Shown: positions 38,774-49,196, counted from the stretch's first letter. The stretch: 64,000 bases of DNA from Pseudomonas putida (GCF_016406145.1 NZ_CP066306.1:5394001-5458000); one strand, 5' to 3'. Numbers and translations: made by a program. The notes: a model not told the origin generated them from the letters alone.

Positions 38774-40432
38774 TCAGTGGAACAGCACCGCCGTCTTCTG
38801 CAGGGTAATCCAAACCCCCCAGGCCAGCGGAATCACCACCACTGCCCAGGCGATCAGCACCAGCGGCAGGCTGCCAGGCGCAGCATGCCACTCCAGCGAA
38901 CGCGCGCCGTCGGCACCTTTGTCGTGGCTCAGGGCACGCTCGGCCGCAAGCTCGGCATCGCTCATGAAGTGCTTGTCGGCCACCGGGCGCACCAACAGGT
39001 TGCAGACGAAGCCCAGCACCAGCAGGCCAGCAAGGATGTACAGGGTCATGTCATAAGCCGCCGCACGCTCCACACCCGCCGCCAGCTGGTACTCACGCAG
39101 GTAAGTGATCAGCACCGGGCCCAGCACACCGGCAGCGGCCCAGGCCGTCAACAGCCGACCGTGGATGGCACCGACCATCTGCGTACCGAACAGGTCGGCC
39201 AGGTAGGCCGGCACCGTGGCGAAACCACCGCCGTACATGGACAGGATGATGCAGAACGCCGCCACGAACAGTGCCACGTTGCCCAGGTGACCCATGTTCG
39301 GCACCAGGCTGTAGAGGCCCACACCCAGGGCGAAGAAGGCGAAGTAGGTGTTCTTGCGGCCGATGTAGTCCGAGAACGATGCCCAGAAGAACCGCCCGCC
39401 GATGTTGAACAGGCTCAGCAGGCCGGTGAAACCAGCGGCAATGGCGGCAATCTGCGCCAATTGTGCAGCGTTCAGCTCGCTGAAGCTCAGCTCGTTGCCC
39501 AGCAGCTTGCCGGCGAACACCTCCTGCAGCAGCGGCGACGCCATGCCCAGGATGCCGATGCCCGCAGAAACGTTCAGGCACAGCACCAGCCAGATCAGCG
39601 CGAACTGGGGGGTTTTCCAGGCAACGCTGACGTGCACGTGACGGTCGGTGACCATCGCATTGGCTTTCTTCACCGGCGCGGTCCAGCCTTCAGGCTTCCA
39701 GCCGGTCGGCGGCACGCGGTACGCCAGGGCGCCAGCGGTCATGAACACGAAGTAGATCGCCGCCATCACCACGAAGCTCTGCCACACACCCACTTCATGC
39801 TCATTGCCGAAGTGCCCCATCAGCGCAGTGGCCAACGGTGCACCGACCATGGCGCCGCCGCCAAAGCCCATGATCGCCATGCCAGTGGCCATGCCGCGCT
39901 TGTCCGGGAACCACTTGATCAGGGTCGAAACCGGCGAGATGTAGCCCAGGCCCAGGCCAATACCGCCGATCACGCCGGAGCCCAGCCACATCAGCCATAG
40001 CTGATGGGTCTTCACGCCAATTGCCGAAATCAGCATGCCGCCGCACCAGCACAGGGCCGACACCAGGCCAGCCTTACGCGGCCCAGCGTGTTCCAGCCAA
40101 CCGCCCAGCACCGCCGCCGAGCAACCGAGGAACACGAAGAACAGGGTGTAGATCCAGCTCAGCATGGAAATGGGCCAGTCGCACTCGGCGCTGAACATAC
40201 GGGCAATGAAGCCCATGTCCGCCGAGCACGCTACCGGGGCCGTGATGCCGATGGCTTGGGAAAGCGGCAGCCAGAAGACGGAAAAACCGTAGGCCATGCC
40301 GATACACAAGTGGATGGCCAACGCGGCCGGGGGTACCAACCAGCGGTTGAAGCCCGGGCGGGCGATGATGCGCTCCTTCGACAGGAAACTTGGCGCGCTG
40401 GCCACTGCTCCTGCCGTGATACTGCTGTTCAT
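38774..40432 (-). CDS. OFA-family MFS transporter (oxalate/formate antiporter-like)
   Basis: The 552-residue inner-membrane carrier begins MNSSITAGAVASAPSFLSKE at ATG 40432, with AAGGA upstream. About 12 hydrophobic helices are visible, starting LVPPAALAIHLCIGMAYGFS. The inter-helix motif GGRFFWASFSDYIGRKN is typical of MFS helix 2-3-like loops, and GGGFATVPAYLADLFGTQMVG is shared by OFA members. An extra loop of about 60 residues separates the halves. The substrate is not known; monocarboxylate or oxalate exchange is a family guess. Confidence 0.88.
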   Translation of the reverse strand: MNSSITAGAVASAPSFLSKERIIARPGFNRWLVPPAALAIHLCIGMAYGFSVFWLPLSQAIGITAPVACSADMGFIARMFSAECDWPISMLSWIYTLFFVFLGCSAAVLGGWLEHAGPRKAGLVSALCWCGGMLISAIGVKTHQLWLMWLGSGVIGGIGLGLGYISPVSTLIKWFPDKRGMATGMAIMGFGGGAMVGAPLATALMGHFGNEHEVGVWQSFVVMAAIYFVFMTAGALAYRVPPTGWKPEGWTAPVKKANAMVTDRHVHVSVAWKTPQFALIWLVLCLNVSAGIGILGMASPLLQEVFAGKLLGNELSFSELNAAQLAQIAAIAAGFTGLLSLFNIGGRFFWASFSDYIGRKNTYFAFFALGVGLYSLVPNMGHLGNVALFVAAFCIILSMYGGGFATVPAYLADLFGTQMVGAIHGRLLTAWAAAGVLGPVLITYLREYQLAAGVERAAAYDMTLYILAGLLVLGFVCNLLVRPVADKHFMSDAELAAERALSHDKGADGARSLEWHAAPGSLPLVLIAWAVVVIPLAWGVWITLQKTAVLFH

Positions 40433-40802
40433 GGATGTGATCCTTATGTAGGTAGACGATGCGTGCGCATTGAATGCCCGGCTCTTCTGGTTGCACGTAA
40501 GGCTCGGCCGTTTCAGGGCAACGTCCCGCGACAATACGTCGCGGCCGCTTCGCAGGCGGCGAAAGAGTACCAGTTCGCCTATGACATGAAAGCAATCTGA
40601 TATCGTTATTTTTTGCTCGGCTGAATCGGTATTGCTGCCAGGTCAGCAAAAAGGAACTGCCCAAACCACAACTGTCGAAAGCCACAACACCTGATCAATT
40701 GGTAGGAAATGCTCTGTATCTCTTGTCGAATACTCTGGGCATACCACTGCGGCGCTATACTCTGGCGCTTGAAAATCAAATACGGACTACAAGGACTCGC
40801 CC

Positions 40803-43046
40803 ATGAAAGCGTTCGGCAAACTCCTGGGACTGGGGCTTCTCGGGTTGCTGCTGATCATCGTGGCGCTGGGCTTCGCCCTGACCCACCTCTTCGATCCCAA
40901 CGACTATAAAGACGAGATCCGCCAGTTGGCGCGCGACAAAGCCCACGTCGAGCTGACCCTCAATGGCGACATCGGCTGGAGCCTGTTCCCGTGGCTGGGC
41001 CTGGAGCTTCACGAAGCCAGCATCGCCACCCTGAACAAGCCCAAGGAACCGTTCGCCGACCTGCAGATGCTTGGCCTGTCGGTACGCGTGCTGCCCTTGC
41101 TGCGCCGTGAAGTGCAGATGAGCGATGTGCGCGTCGAAGGCCTGAACCTGACCCTGAACCGTGATGAACAGGGCCATGGCAACTGGGAAGACATCGGCAA
41201 GCCGCTGCCTGCGCAAACCGACCCAACTGCCAGTGCACCTGCGCCTGCCGAACAGCCCAGCGCACCTGCAGAGGGCAGCAGCGAACGTTCGGTCAAGCTC
41301 GACATCGACAGCCTGACCGTGAACAACGCCCGTGTGCACTACACCGATGCCAAGACCGGCCAGAGCTACACCGCCGAAAGCATCCAGCTGAGCACCGGCC
41401 CGGTCCACGAGGGCGCGAACATCCCGCTCAAGGCCAGCGCCTTCCTCAGCGCCAGCCAGCCGAACATGAAGGCACGCACCGAACTTGCCGGCGAACTGCG
41501 CTTTGACCGCAAGCTCAAGCGCTACAACTTCGAGGACATGCGCCTGTCCGGCGAAACCTCGGGCGAGCCTCTGGCCGGCAAAACCATGACCTTCGCGGCC
41601 CAAGGTCAGCTGTTGGTCGACATGGCAGCCAACGTCGCCTCCTGGAACGGCCTGAAAATCTCGGCCAACCAGCTGCGCGCCCTTGGCGAGCTGAACCTGC
41701 GCGACCTGGACAAGACGCCGCAGCTCAGCGGTGGGCTGTCCATCGCCCAGTTCGACCTGCGCACCTTCCTCGATGGCGTCGGCCATCCGCTGCCGGCCAC
41801 CAACGACCCCGCCGCCTTCAACAAGCTGGAGCTGGTCAGCCGCCTGCAGGGCACGCCAAGCAGCCTGGCCCTGGAAGACCTCGCCGTAAAACTCGACGAC
41901 AGCACCTTCAGCGGCCGCGTTGCCGTCGAGGACTTTGCCAAGCAAGCCCTGCGCGTGCAGCTCAAGGCCGACAAGTTCGACGCCGACCGCTACATGCCGG
42001 CCAAGAGCGAAGCAGCCAAGGGTGCCACCGCAGCGCGCCAGAACGAGGTCAAGCAACAGGAAGCCAGCGCCATCGCCGGTGCCGGCAGTTCGCCGCTGCC
42101 AAACGCGCCCACCCAGGTAGCCTGGAGCAACGACAAGCTGCTGCCGGTGGACCGTCTTCGCACGCTCGACCTGCAGGCCGACCTGGCCTTCGGCTCACTG
42201 ACCCTGGACAAGCTGCCGATCAGCGACGCGCAGTTGCAAGCGAACGGCCAGGGCGGCCTGGTCACCCTGCAGACCCTGCGCGGTGGCCTCTACAACGGCA
42301 GCTTTGAAGCCAAGGGCACCGTAGATGTGCGCCCAGCCGTGCCGCAGATCGGCGTCAATACCAAGATCAACCGGGTGCCGGTGGAGCACTTCATCAAGGC
42401 TGAAGACAAAGACCAGGCACCGCCGGTCAAAGGCCTGCTGACCCTGACCAGCGACCTGACAGCCACCGGTAACAGCCAGAAGGCACTGGTGGACACCCTC
42501 AACGGCAACGCAAACTTCACCATCAACGACGGCGTGCTGGTCAACGCCAACCTGGAACAGCAGCTCTGCCAGGCCATCGCCACCCTCAACCGCAAGACGC
42601 TCAGCGGCGAACCACGCGGCAAGGACACGCCGTTCGAAGAACTGCGCGGCAGCCTGGTGGTGCGCAACGGCGTGGCCAGCAATCCGGACCTCAAGGCGCG
42701 CATCCCAGGCCTCACCGTCAACGGCCACGGCGACCTCGACCTGCGCGTGCTGGGCATGGACTACAACGTCGGCGTAATCGTCGAAGGTGACCAGCGTGCC
42801 ATGCCCGACCCGGCCTGCCAGGTCAACGAGCGTTACGTCGGCGTCGAACTGCCGCTGCGTTGCCGTGGCCCGCTGGAGCTTGGCGCCAAGGCCTGCCGCC
42901 TGGACCAGGACGGCCTGGGCAAGGTTGCCGCCAAACTGGCCGGCAACCGCCTCAAAGACAAGATCGATGAAAAGCTCGATGAAAAACTCGGAGACAAAGT
43001 GAGCCCAGAATTGAAAGACGCGCTCAAGGGGCTGTTCAAGCGATGA
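40803..43046 (+). CDS. asmA: AsmA family protein
   Basis: The 747-residue protein has one N-terminal membrane helix (LLGLGLLGLLLIIVALGFAL) and a long periplasmic part of AsmA type. The N-terminal domain contains YKDEIRQLARDKAHVELTLNG and IGWSLFPWLGLELHEASI; the C-terminal domain contains TLNGNANFTINDGVL and LVVRNGVASNPD. AsmA-like proteins are thought to aid lipid transport or outer-membrane assembly. A low-complexity linker rich in A, P and E lies near residue 140. It overlaps mutY by four bases. Confidence 0.92.
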   Translation: MKAFGKLLGLGLLGLLLIIVALGFALTHLFDPNDYKDEIRQLARDKAHVELTLNGDIGWSLFPWLGLELHEASIATLNKPKEPFADLQMLGLSVRVLPLLRREVQMSDVRVEGLNLTLNRDEQGHGNWEDIGKPLPAQTDPTASAPAPAEQPSAPAEGSSERSVKLDIDSLTVNNARVHYTDAKTGQSYTAESIQLSTGPVHEGANIPLKASAFLSASQPNMKARTELAGELRFDRKLKRYNFEDMRLSGETSGEPLAGKTMTFAAQGQLLVDMAANVASWNGLKISANQLRALGELNLRDLDKTPQLSGGLSIAQFDLRTFLDGVGHPLPATNDPAAFNKLELVSRLQGTPSSLALEDLAVKLDDSTFSGRVAVEDFAKQALRVQLKADKFDADRYMPAKSEAAKGATAARQNEVKQQEASAIAGAGSSPLPNAPTQVAWSNDKLLPVDRLRTLDLQADLAFGSLTLDKLPISDAQLQANGQGGLVTLQTLRGGLYNGSFEAKGTVDVRPAVPQIGVNTKINRVPVEHFIKAEDKDQAPPVKGLLTLTSDLTATGNSQKALVDTLNGNANFTINDGVLVNANLEQQLCQAIATLNRKTLSGEPRGKDTPFEELRGSLVVRNGVASNPDLKARIPGLTVNGHGDLDLRVLGMDYNVGVIVEGDQRAMPDPACQVNERYVGVELPLRCRGPLELGAKACRLDQDGLGKVAAKLAGNRLKDKIDEKLDEKLGDKVSPELKDALKGLFKR

Positions 43047-44110
43047 GCCCTGCGCAGTTCTCCAGCGCCGTGCTGGACTGGTACGACCAGCACGGCCGAC
43101 ACGACCTGCCCTGGCAACAGGGCATTAACCCTTACCGGGTGTGGGTGTCGGAAATCATGCTGCAACAGACCCAGGTCAGCACCGTGCTGAACTACTTCGA
43201 CCGCTTCATGCAGGCCCTGCCCACTGTGCAGGCGCTGGCCGAGGCCCCGGAGGACGAGGTGCTGCACCTGTGGACCGGCCTGGGTTACTACACCCGTGCA
43301 CGCAACCTGCAGAAGGCCGCCAGGATCGTCGTCGAGCAACACGGCGGCGAGTTCCCGCGTAGTGTCGAACAGCTTACCGAGCTGCCAGGTATAGGCCGCT
43401 CCACGGCCGGTGCCATTGCCAGCATCAGCATGGGTATCCGTGTGCCGATCCTGGACGGCAACGTCAAACGCGTGCTGGCCCGCTTTACCGCCCAGGCCGG
43501 CTACCCGGGCGAGCCGAAGGTGGCCAATGCCCTGTGGGCCACTGCCGAGCGCTTTACCCCGCAACAACGCGCCAACCACTATACCCAGGCGATGATGGAC
43601 CTGGGCGCCACGCTGTGCACCCGCAGCAAGCCGAGTTGCCTGTTGTGCCCCGTGCGCAGCGGCTGCGAAGCGCACCTGCACGGCGAAGAAACACGTTACC
43701 CCGAGCCCAAACCGCGCAAGGCCCTGCCCCAGCGGCGCACCCTGATGCCGCTGTTGGCCAACCATGAAGGCGCGATCCTGCTTTACCGCCGCCCGTCCAG
43801 TGGCCTCTGGGGCGGCCTGTGGAGCCTGCCCGAGCTGGACGCCATCGAGCAGCTCGATGACCTGGCCTACCAGCATGGCCTGCGCCTGGCCGAAAGCCGC
43901 GCACTGGACGGCCTGACCCATACCTTCAGCCATTTCCAGCTGGCGATCGAGCCATGGCTGGTGCGTGTCGACCCGGTCGGCCAGCACGTGGCCGAGGCCG
44001 ACTGGCTCTGGTATAACCTCGCCACCCCGCCGCGCCTGGGCCTCGCTGCCCCGGTCAAAAAGCTGCTCAAACGCGCGGCCGACGAACTGATTGCAGGAGA
44101 TGCCCGATGA
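43043..44110 (+). CDS. mutY: A/G-specific adenine glycosylase MutY
   Basis: MutY removes adenine mispaired with 8-oxoguanine. The 355 residues include the catalytic Glu region [17 protein letters not shown], the helix-hairpin-helix [15 protein letters not shown] with catalytic Asp in [12 protein letters not shown], the 4Fe-4S cluster cysteines in [17 protein letters not shown], and a C-terminal NUDIX-like recognition domain (GGLWSLPEL). It overlaps asmA and yggX by four bases each. Confidence 0.97.
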   Translation: MSPAQFSSAVLDWYDQHGRHDLPWQQGINPYRVWVSEIMLQQTQVSTVLNYFDRFMQALPTVQALAEAPEDEVLHLWTGLGYYTRARNLQKAARIVVEQHGGEFPRSVEQLTELPGIGRSTAGAIASISMGIRVPILDGNVKRVLARFTAQAGYPGEPKVANALWATAERFTPQQRANHYTQAMMDLGATLCTRSKPSCLLCPVRSGCEAHLHGEETRYPEPKPRKALPQRRTLMPLLANHEGAILLYRRPSSGLWGGLWSLPELDAIEQLDDLAYQHGLRLAESRALDGLTHTFSHFQLAIEPWLVRVDPVGQHVAEADWLWYNLATPPRLGLAAPVKKLLKRAADELIAGDAR

Positions 44111-44379
44111 CCCGCACCGTGATGTGCCGCAAATACAAAGAACAACTGCCAGGCCTGGAGCGCCCGCCTTACCCCGGCGCCAAGGGCCAGGACATCTTCG
44201 AGCACATCTCGCAGCAAGCCTGGGCCGACTGGCAGAAGCACCAGACCATGCTGATCAACGAGAAGCGCCTGAACATGATGAACGCCGAGGACCGCAAGTA
44301 CCTTCAGGGCGAGATGGACAAGTTTTTCGCCGGCGAAGATTACGCGCAGGCGGAAGGTTACGTTCCACCGGCCGAATGA
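44107..44379 (+). CDS. yggX: Fe(II)-trafficking protein YggX
   Basis: The 90-residue protein matches YggX, which protects iron-sulfur proteins from oxidative damage: [18 protein letters not shown], then [20 protein letters not shown] and [15 protein letters not shown]. The near N-terminal Cys is conserved. It overlaps mutY as ATGA, a common arrangement. Confidence 0.96.
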   Translation: MTRTVMCRKYKEQLPGLERPPYPGAKGQDIFEHISQQAWADWQKHQTMLINEKRLNMMNAEDRKYLQGEMDKFFAGEDYAQAEGYVPPAE

Positions 44380-44430
44380 CCCCAAAAATCGTAAGCGACG
44401 GAATTAATTTAAAATTTTTTCAAAAAGTCG

Positions 44431-44459
44431 TTGACGAGCGGTCTGGAAATCTATTTAAT
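44431..44459 (+). promoter_or_regulatory. Promoter of tRNA-Phe
   Basis: TTGACG (44431-44436) and TTTAAT (44454-44459) with 17-base spacing stand 10 bases ahead of the tRNA, an excellent sigma-70 fit. Confidence 0.8.
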
Positions 44460-44469
44460 TCACCTCGTC

Positions 44470-44545
44470 GCCCAGATAGCTCAGTCGGTAGAGCAGAGGA
44501 TTGAAAATCCTCGTGTCGGCGGTTCGACTCCGTCTCTGGGCACCA
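44470..44545 (+). tRNA. tRNA-Phe (GAA)
   Basis: The 76-base sequence folds as a cloverleaf with acceptor arm GCCCAGA/TCTGGGC and encoded CCA. The anticodon loop TTGAAAA carries GAA, and the T-arm GGTTCGACTCC is standard. It has its own strong promoter and is followed by an intrinsic terminator. Confidence 0.97.
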
Positions 44546-44589
44546 CCTTCAGCTTCTGGTGGTTGCAAAGTTACCCGAAGCGACAACAA

Positions 44590-44614
44590 GAAACCCGCCT
44601 AGTGCGGGTTTTTT
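44590..44614 (+). terminator. Intrinsic terminator after tRNA-Phe
   Basis: AACCCGC pairs with GCGGGTT across CTAGT, followed by TTTT. Confidence 0.85.
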
Positions 44615-44736
44615 GTTGTCTGGGATTTCTCATCCTGTTATGCCTACCCCGTATAGTTGACCCGCATCAACTAACCCCCTCTCGCTCAAACCCACAATTG
44701 CAGGCGAACATTCGAATCGACCTCGCAAGGACCTCC

Positions 44737-45732
44737 ATGAGCGAAGAATCCCCCCTACTGCTCCCCGCCCCCGCCCCCGCCGAACCGACGCCCAGCACCA
44801 CACCAAAGCCTCGAGCCCGCCGCGCCCGTCAGCGCAAACCTGAGCCATCCATCACCCAGGTCAGCCAGGAGCCCGCAGCACTGGAAGTGGCCAGTGCGCC
44901 GAAAGGCAGCAACGAGGACAGCACCTCTGCCCGCCTGCCGGCGAGCTACCCCTACCCGACCCGCATGCGCCGCCAGGAATACGAGAAGGCCAAGCACGCG
45001 CTGCAGATCGAGCTGCTGAAGGTACAAAGCTGGGTCAAGGACACTGGCCAGCGCGTGGTAGTGCTGTTCGAAGGGCGAGATGCGGCAGGCAAGGGTGGCA
45101 CCATCAAGCGCTTCATGGAGCACCTGAACCCGCGGGGTGCGCGCATCGTTGCGCTGGAGAAGCCTTCCGAGCAGGAAAAGGGCCAGTGGTATTTCCAGCG
45201 CTATATCCAGCACCTGCCCACGGCCGGTGAAATGGTGTTCTTCGACCGCTCCTGGTACAACCGCGCCGGGGTCGAGAAGGTGATGGAGTTCTGCACACCG
45301 CTGCAGTACCTGGAGTTCATGCGCCAGGCGCCGGACCTTGAGCGCATGCTGTGCAACAGCGGCATCCTGCTGTTCAAGTACTGGTTCTCGGTGAACCGTG
45401 AAGAGCAGTTGCGCCGCTTCATCTCGCGCCGGGACGACCCGCTCAAGCACTGGAAGCTCTCGCCCATCGACATCAAGTCGCTGGATAAATGGGAGGACTA
45501 CACCGCCGCCAAGGAGGCGATGTTCTTCCATACCGACACTGGCGATGCACCGTGGACGGTGATCAAGTCCGATGACAAGAAGCGCGCACGGATCAACTGC
45601 ATCCGGCATTTCCTGCATTCGCTGGATTACCCGGGCAAGGACCCAAGCGTGGCGTTCGCGCCGGATGACTTGCTGGTTGGCCGGGCTTCGCGCGGGTTCG
45701 AGGAGGATGAAGGGCCTGCGCTCGACAGTTGA
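44737..45732 (+). CDS. ppk2: Polyphosphate kinase 2
   Basis: PPK2 transfers phosphate between polyphosphate and nucleotides. The 331 residues start at ATG 44737 (MSEESPLLLPAPAPAEPTP), with AAGGA before it. The first about 70 residues are a Pro/Ala/Arg-rich tail, perhaps disordered. The kinase has Walker A FEGRDAAGKGG, lid region and Walker B FFDRSWYNRAGVEKVMEF, and RRFISRRDDPLKHWKLS. It stands alone between tRNA-Phe and an unknown gene. Confidence 0.92.
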   Translation: MSEESPLLLPAPAPAEPTPSTTPKPRARRARQRKPEPSITQVSQEPAALEVASAPKGSNEDSTSARLPASYPYPTRMRRQEYEKAKHALQIELLKVQSWVKDTGQRVVVLFEGRDAAGKGGTIKRFMEHLNPRGARIVALEKPSEQEKGQWYFQRYIQHLPTAGEMVFFDRSWYNRAGVEKVMEFCTPLQYLEFMRQAPDLERMLCNSGILLFKYWFSVNREEQLRRFISRRDDPLKHWKLSPIDIKSLDKWEDYTAAKEAMFFHTDTGDAPWTVIKSDDKKRARINCIRHFLHSLDYPGKDPSVAFAPDDLLVGRASRGFEEDEGPALDS

Positions 45733-45844
45733 AGGCCGGGGCCTACAAGGGGTGCTCCGGTCTGCCGGGCGCTAGCAACGCTTGGGTTTGCTCGGCAAGT
45801 GCGATTCAATACGCACATTTTCGCCCCCAAGGATTTCCAGCCCC

Positions 45845-46288
45845 ATGGCCACCAATACCAAGCAACAGAAACGCGCCAAACGCGCCGCCAGCAAAGCCAA
45901 GCAAAACCGCATGGTACGCAGTGGCCAGGCAGTGAAAGCCAGCGCCGGTGACAGCGCCAGCATCGAGCAGGTGTTCAACAAGGCCATGGAGACCGACAGC
46001 TATAAAGAGCTGTTCGTGAAGATGAAGGCCGCCCAGGAGACCAGCCTGGTCTCGATGATCTCGGTGTTCTTGGTCGACCCGCTGCTGGCACTGGTGCTCA
46101 AGGGCCACAAGGAAGTGCACGCCACCGACTACATCGTGCTGGTGTTCAACGCCTACCGCACCTGGCTCGATGGTGCCGACGAAGACACCACCATGGCCTG
46201 GCTGGAAAGCGACGAGTTCCAGGAAGCCTACATCGCTGCTTCCGAACTGGTGGCCAAGCAGCAACAGCAGCAGAAACAGTTCGGCTGA
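45845..46288 (+). CDS. Conserved protein of unknown function
   Basis: The 147-residue product starts MATNTKQQKRAKRAASKAKQ, strongly basic and likely nucleic-acid contacting or unstructured. A helical core follows (SIEQVFNKAMETDSYKELF, LVSMISVFLVDPLLALVLKG), and the end is a glutamine run. I recognise no family function. A bidirectional-looking terminator lies after it. Confidence 0.75.
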   Translation: MATNTKQQKRAKRAASKAKQNRMVRSGQAVKASAGDSASIEQVFNKAMETDSYKELFVKMKAAQETSLVSMISVFLVDPLLALVLKGHKEVHATDYIVLVFNAYRTWLDGADEDTTMAWLESDEFQEAYIAASELVAKQQQQQKQFG

Positions 46289-46297
46289 ATGCTCACC

Positions 46298-46329
46298 GGC
46301 CCTATCGCCGGCTTGCCGGCGATAGGGCC
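46298..46329. repeat. Single REP-type hairpin
   Basis: GGCCCTATCGCCGGC and GCCGGCGATAGGGCC form a perfect 15-bp stem separated by two bases. The core is the same as in the paired repeats. Confidence 0.75.
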
Positions 46330-46342
46330 AGACCAGGCAAAC

Positions 46343-46378
46343 AAAAAAGGCCGCACCCTTCACAGGGCGCGGCCTTTT
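46343..46378. terminator. Bidirectional intrinsic terminator
   Basis: AAAAGGCCGC pairs with GCGGCCTTTT. A-runs and T-runs on both sides suit termination of the convergent unknown gene and permease gene. Confidence 0.85.
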
Positions 46379-46396
46379 CATTGCAGCCAGCGCGGA

Positions 46397-47782
46397 TCAG
46401 TTATCCAGCGCCACCCGCCCGGCAGCCTGGCGCTTACGATGCACCAGCAAGCCAGCCGCCACCACCCCAATGCTCAGCAGCGCCGTCGCGATGATCTCCG
46501 CACGGTGGTCCTCACGCAGCGCCATCACCACCAGCACGGCAACGATGAAGGCAATGCTCGCCCAGGTCAGGCCCGGGAACAGCCACATCTTAAAGTCGAT
46601 CTTTTCACCGCGCGCTTCACGCTGGCTACGCATGCGCAGCTGCGAAATGGCGATCACCAGGTAAACCAGCAGCGCGATGGCGCCGGAGCTTGCCAGCAGG
46701 AACTCGAACACCTGGGCAGGCGCCACGTAGTTGGCGAACACACACAGGAACGCCGCAGCGGTGGACAGCAACACGGCTACATGCGGGGTCGCCGCCTTGG
46801 TGGTGCGCTGTGCGATAGCTGGGGCATCACCGCGCTTGCTCAGCGAGAACAGCATGCGCGACGAGGTGTACAGCGCCGAGTTCAGGCAGCTGGTTACAGC
46901 GATCAACACCACGATGTCGACGATCAGCTTGGCATTCGGCACGCCGATGCGGCTCAGCACGGTCTGGTACGAGCCGGCCTCGGCCAGCGCCGGATCGTTC
47001 CACGGCACCAGGGCCACGACCAGGAAGATCGACACCAGGTAGAACAGGCAGATACGCCAGATCACCGAGTTGGTGGCACGGCTGATCTGCTTGCCCGGGT
47101 CTTTCGATTCGGCAGCAGCGATGGTGACGATCTCGGTACCCATGAACGAGAACATGGTGGTCAGCATGGCCGCCAGCACGGCGCCCAAGCCATTGGGCAT
47201 GAAGCCCTGGGTGTCGAACAGGTGGCTGGCACCGCTCACCTGGCTGCTCGGCATCAGGCCGAACATGGCGACACAGCCAACGACGATGAAACCGATGATC
47301 GCCAGCACCTTCAGCAGAGCGAACCAGAACTCGAACTCACCGTAGTTCTTCACACTGCACAGGTTGGTCAGGGTCAGCGCCAAGGTGATCAGCAGGGAGA
47401 AGGCCCAGAGGTCGACGGCGGGGAACCAGGCATGCAGGATTGCTGCAGCGGCGTTGGCCTCCAGCGGGATCACCAGCACCCAGAACCACCAGTACAGCCA
47501 GCCGATGGTGAAACCGGCCCAGCGGCCAATGGCGCGGTCGGCGTAGGTGGAGAACGAACCGGTATCCGGCGAGGCGATCGCCATTTCACCCAGCATGCGC
47601 ATCACCAGCACTACCAGGGTACCGGCAGCGGCGTAGGCCAGCAGCACGGCAGGGCCTGCAGCCGCGATGGCGTGGCCGGAGCCGACGAACAGGCCGGCGC
47701 CGATAACGCCAGCAATGGACAGCATGGTCACATGCCGTTGTTTGAGCCCCTGAGCGAGGTCATTGGAATTGTTACCGCTCAT
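46397..47782 (-). CDS. gabP: APC-family amino-acid permease, probable GABA permease
   Basis: The 461-residue carrier has about 12 hydrophobic segments and the family entry motif RHVTMLSIAGVIGAGLFVGSG. Later GEMAIASPDTGSFSTYADR, PGKQISRATNSVIWRICLFY and SALYTSSRMLFSLSKRGDAP identify the AAT/GabP branch of APC carriers. ATG 47782 (MSGNNSNDLAQGLKQRH) has AAAGG upstream. The GABA label is a family and synteny inference. A candidate sigma-54 promoter is upstream. Confidence 0.85.
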   Translation of the reverse strand: MSGNNSNDLAQGLKQRHVTMLSIAGVIGAGLFVGSGHAIAAAGPAVLLAYAAAGTLVVLVMRMLGEMAIASPDTGSFSTYADRAIGRWAGFTIGWLYWWFWVLVIPLEANAAAAILHAWFPAVDLWAFSLLITLALTLTNLCSVKNYGEFEFWFALLKVLAIIGFIVVGCVAMFGLMPSSQVSGASHLFDTQGFMPNGLGAVLAAMLTTMFSFMGTEIVTIAAAESKDPGKQISRATNSVIWRICLFYLVSIFLVVALVPWNDPALAEAGSYQTVLSRIGVPNAKLIVDIVVLIAVTSCLNSALYTSSRMLFSLSKRGDAPAIAQRTTKAATPHVAVLLSTAAAFLCVFANYVAPAQVFEFLLASSGAIALLVYLVIAISQLRMRSQREARGEKIDFKMWLFPGLTWASIAFIVAVLVVMALREDHRAEIIATALLSIGVVAAGLLVHRKRQAAGRVALDN

Positions 47783-47877
47783 AAAACTACCTTTGTAAGG
47801 AGTGGACCGCCCGACTGTCAGTAAAAGCGCGCCTGGGGGTTGATTTAGGCGTCGCTGCAATCGGCGGTTTCCATAGG

Positions 47878-47892
47878 GCAATAAGCGGGCCA
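47878..47892 (-). promoter_or_regulatory. Candidate sigma-54 promoter of the permease gene
   Basis: Minus-strand TGGCCCGCTTATTGC matches TGGCACG-N4-TTGC with one mismatch (GG and GC 10 bases apart). It lies about 95 bases before the start codon. Nitrogen-regulated uptake genes often use such promoters. Confidence 0.5.
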
Positions 47893-48422
47893 CCTATCCC
47901 ATACATTCATCAGCCGAAGTTGGCAGGCCGCAAAACAAGCGGCTTGCAGGGCATTCGGCCAAGCCCTGACCGAAAGGCCATCAAAAGCCATAGCAAAGGC
48001 CAGATTACAGAAATACCCACTTACAATCGCACCAAAGGTGCTCCTCGGTAACACCTTTGCACTGTTGCAAGGCATCAAAGTGCAACCCTGTGGTACAACC
48101 CTTCACTTGGATGGGACTGTTGTCGGGTAACCCCGAATACTCGCCAGCGACAGCGCCTTTAGCCGCAAATGGCCCAAAAGCGCTTCCCAGTGCTGCCCAA
48201 AGCTGGCACCATCGCGCCTTTTTTCATCAAGGCTATGGAGCTGGGCGAGACCCTCGCGGACATCTGCGCGACGTTGCGCTGCAGCGATGCGACAAACTGC
48301 CCCAGCATTGCCCAAAGCCCCTTGCGACCCTGTTGGCCGCCCTGATGCCGCTATGCTAGCTTGGCGCACGCCAGGAAGGCCGCCAACAGCTGGGAACGCA
48401 CCCGAACACATGAGGACCGCAC
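47893..48422. other. Long intergenic region upstream of the amino-acid ABC operon
   Basis: I see no convincing gene in these 530 bases. Several TGCCCAAAGC / TTGCCCAAAGCC repeats occur (about 48194 and 48304), plus the possible -10 element TATGCT near 48350. It presumably holds the promoter and control sites of the ABC operon. Confidence 0.4.
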
Positions 48423-49196
48423 ATGGCCCAGGCCACGCCCGCGCTGGAAATCCGCAACCTGCACAAACGCTACGGCGACCAGGAAATTCTCAAGGGCATT
48501 TCGCTGACCGCGCGTGACGGTGACGTGATCTCCATTCTGGGATCGTCCGGCTCCGGCAAGTCCACCCTGCTGCGCTGCATCAACCTGTTGGAAAACCCGC
48601 ACCAGGGCGAAATCCTGGTTGCCGGTGAGGCTCTCAAGCTCAAGGCCGCCAAGAACGGCGACCTGATCGCTGCCGACAACCGCCAGATCAATCGCCTGCG
48701 CAGCGAGATCGGCTTCGTCTTCCAGAATTTCAACCTGTGGCCGCACATGTCGATCCTCGACAACATCATCGAGGCGCCACGCCGCGTGCTCGGCCAGAGC
48801 AAGGCCGAAGCCACCGAAGCCGCCGAAGCGCTGCTGAACAAGGTCGGCATCTACGACAAGCGCCACAGCTACCCCGCCCAGCTTTCCGGTGGCCAGCAGC
48901 AGCGTGCTGCCATCGCCCGCACCCTGGCCATGCGGCCTAAAGTCATTCTGTTCGATGAGCCAACCTCGGCGCTCGATCCGGAAATGGTCCAGGAAGTGCT
49001 TAACGTTATCCGCGCACTGGCCGAAGAAGGCCGTACCATGCTGCTGGTGACGCACGAGATGAACTTTGCCCGCCAGGTGTCCAGTGAAGTGGTTTTCCTG
49101 CACCAGGGCCTGGTTGAAGAGCAAGGATCGCCGCAGCAGGTCTTCGAAAACCCGACCTCGGCGCGTTGCAAGCAATTCATGTCCAGCCACCGCTAA
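48423..49196 (+). CDS. Polar amino-acid ABC transporter, ATPase (HisP/ArtP-like)
   Basis: The 257-residue ATPase has Walker [15 protein letters not shown]-loop [11 protein letters not shown], signature [15 protein letters not shown], Walker [14 protein letters not shown] and H-loop VTHEMNFAR. It belongs to the polar amino-acid uptake branch. It heads a four-gene operon with binding protein and two permeases. By context I expect basic amino acids (arginine, ornithine or histidine), but the substrate is not proven. Confidence 0.93.
   Translation: MAQATPALEIRNLHKRYGDQEILKGISLTARDGDVISILGSSGSGKSTLLRCINLLENPHQGEILVAGEALKLKAAKNGDLIAADNRQINRLRSEIGFVFQNFNLWPHMSILDNIIEAPRRVLGQSKAEATEAAEALLNKVGIYDKRHSYPAQLSGGQQQRAAIARTLAMRPKVILFDEPTSALDPEMVQEVLNVIRALAEEGRTMLLVTHEMNFARQVSSEVVFLHQGLVEEQGSPQQVFENPTSARCKQFMSSHR

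Noticed and set aside
48200-48222. Sigma-54 promoter for the amino-acid ABC operon (TGGCACCATCGCGCC)
   Set aside because: The -24 half fits, but the -12 half lacks GC at the required spacing.
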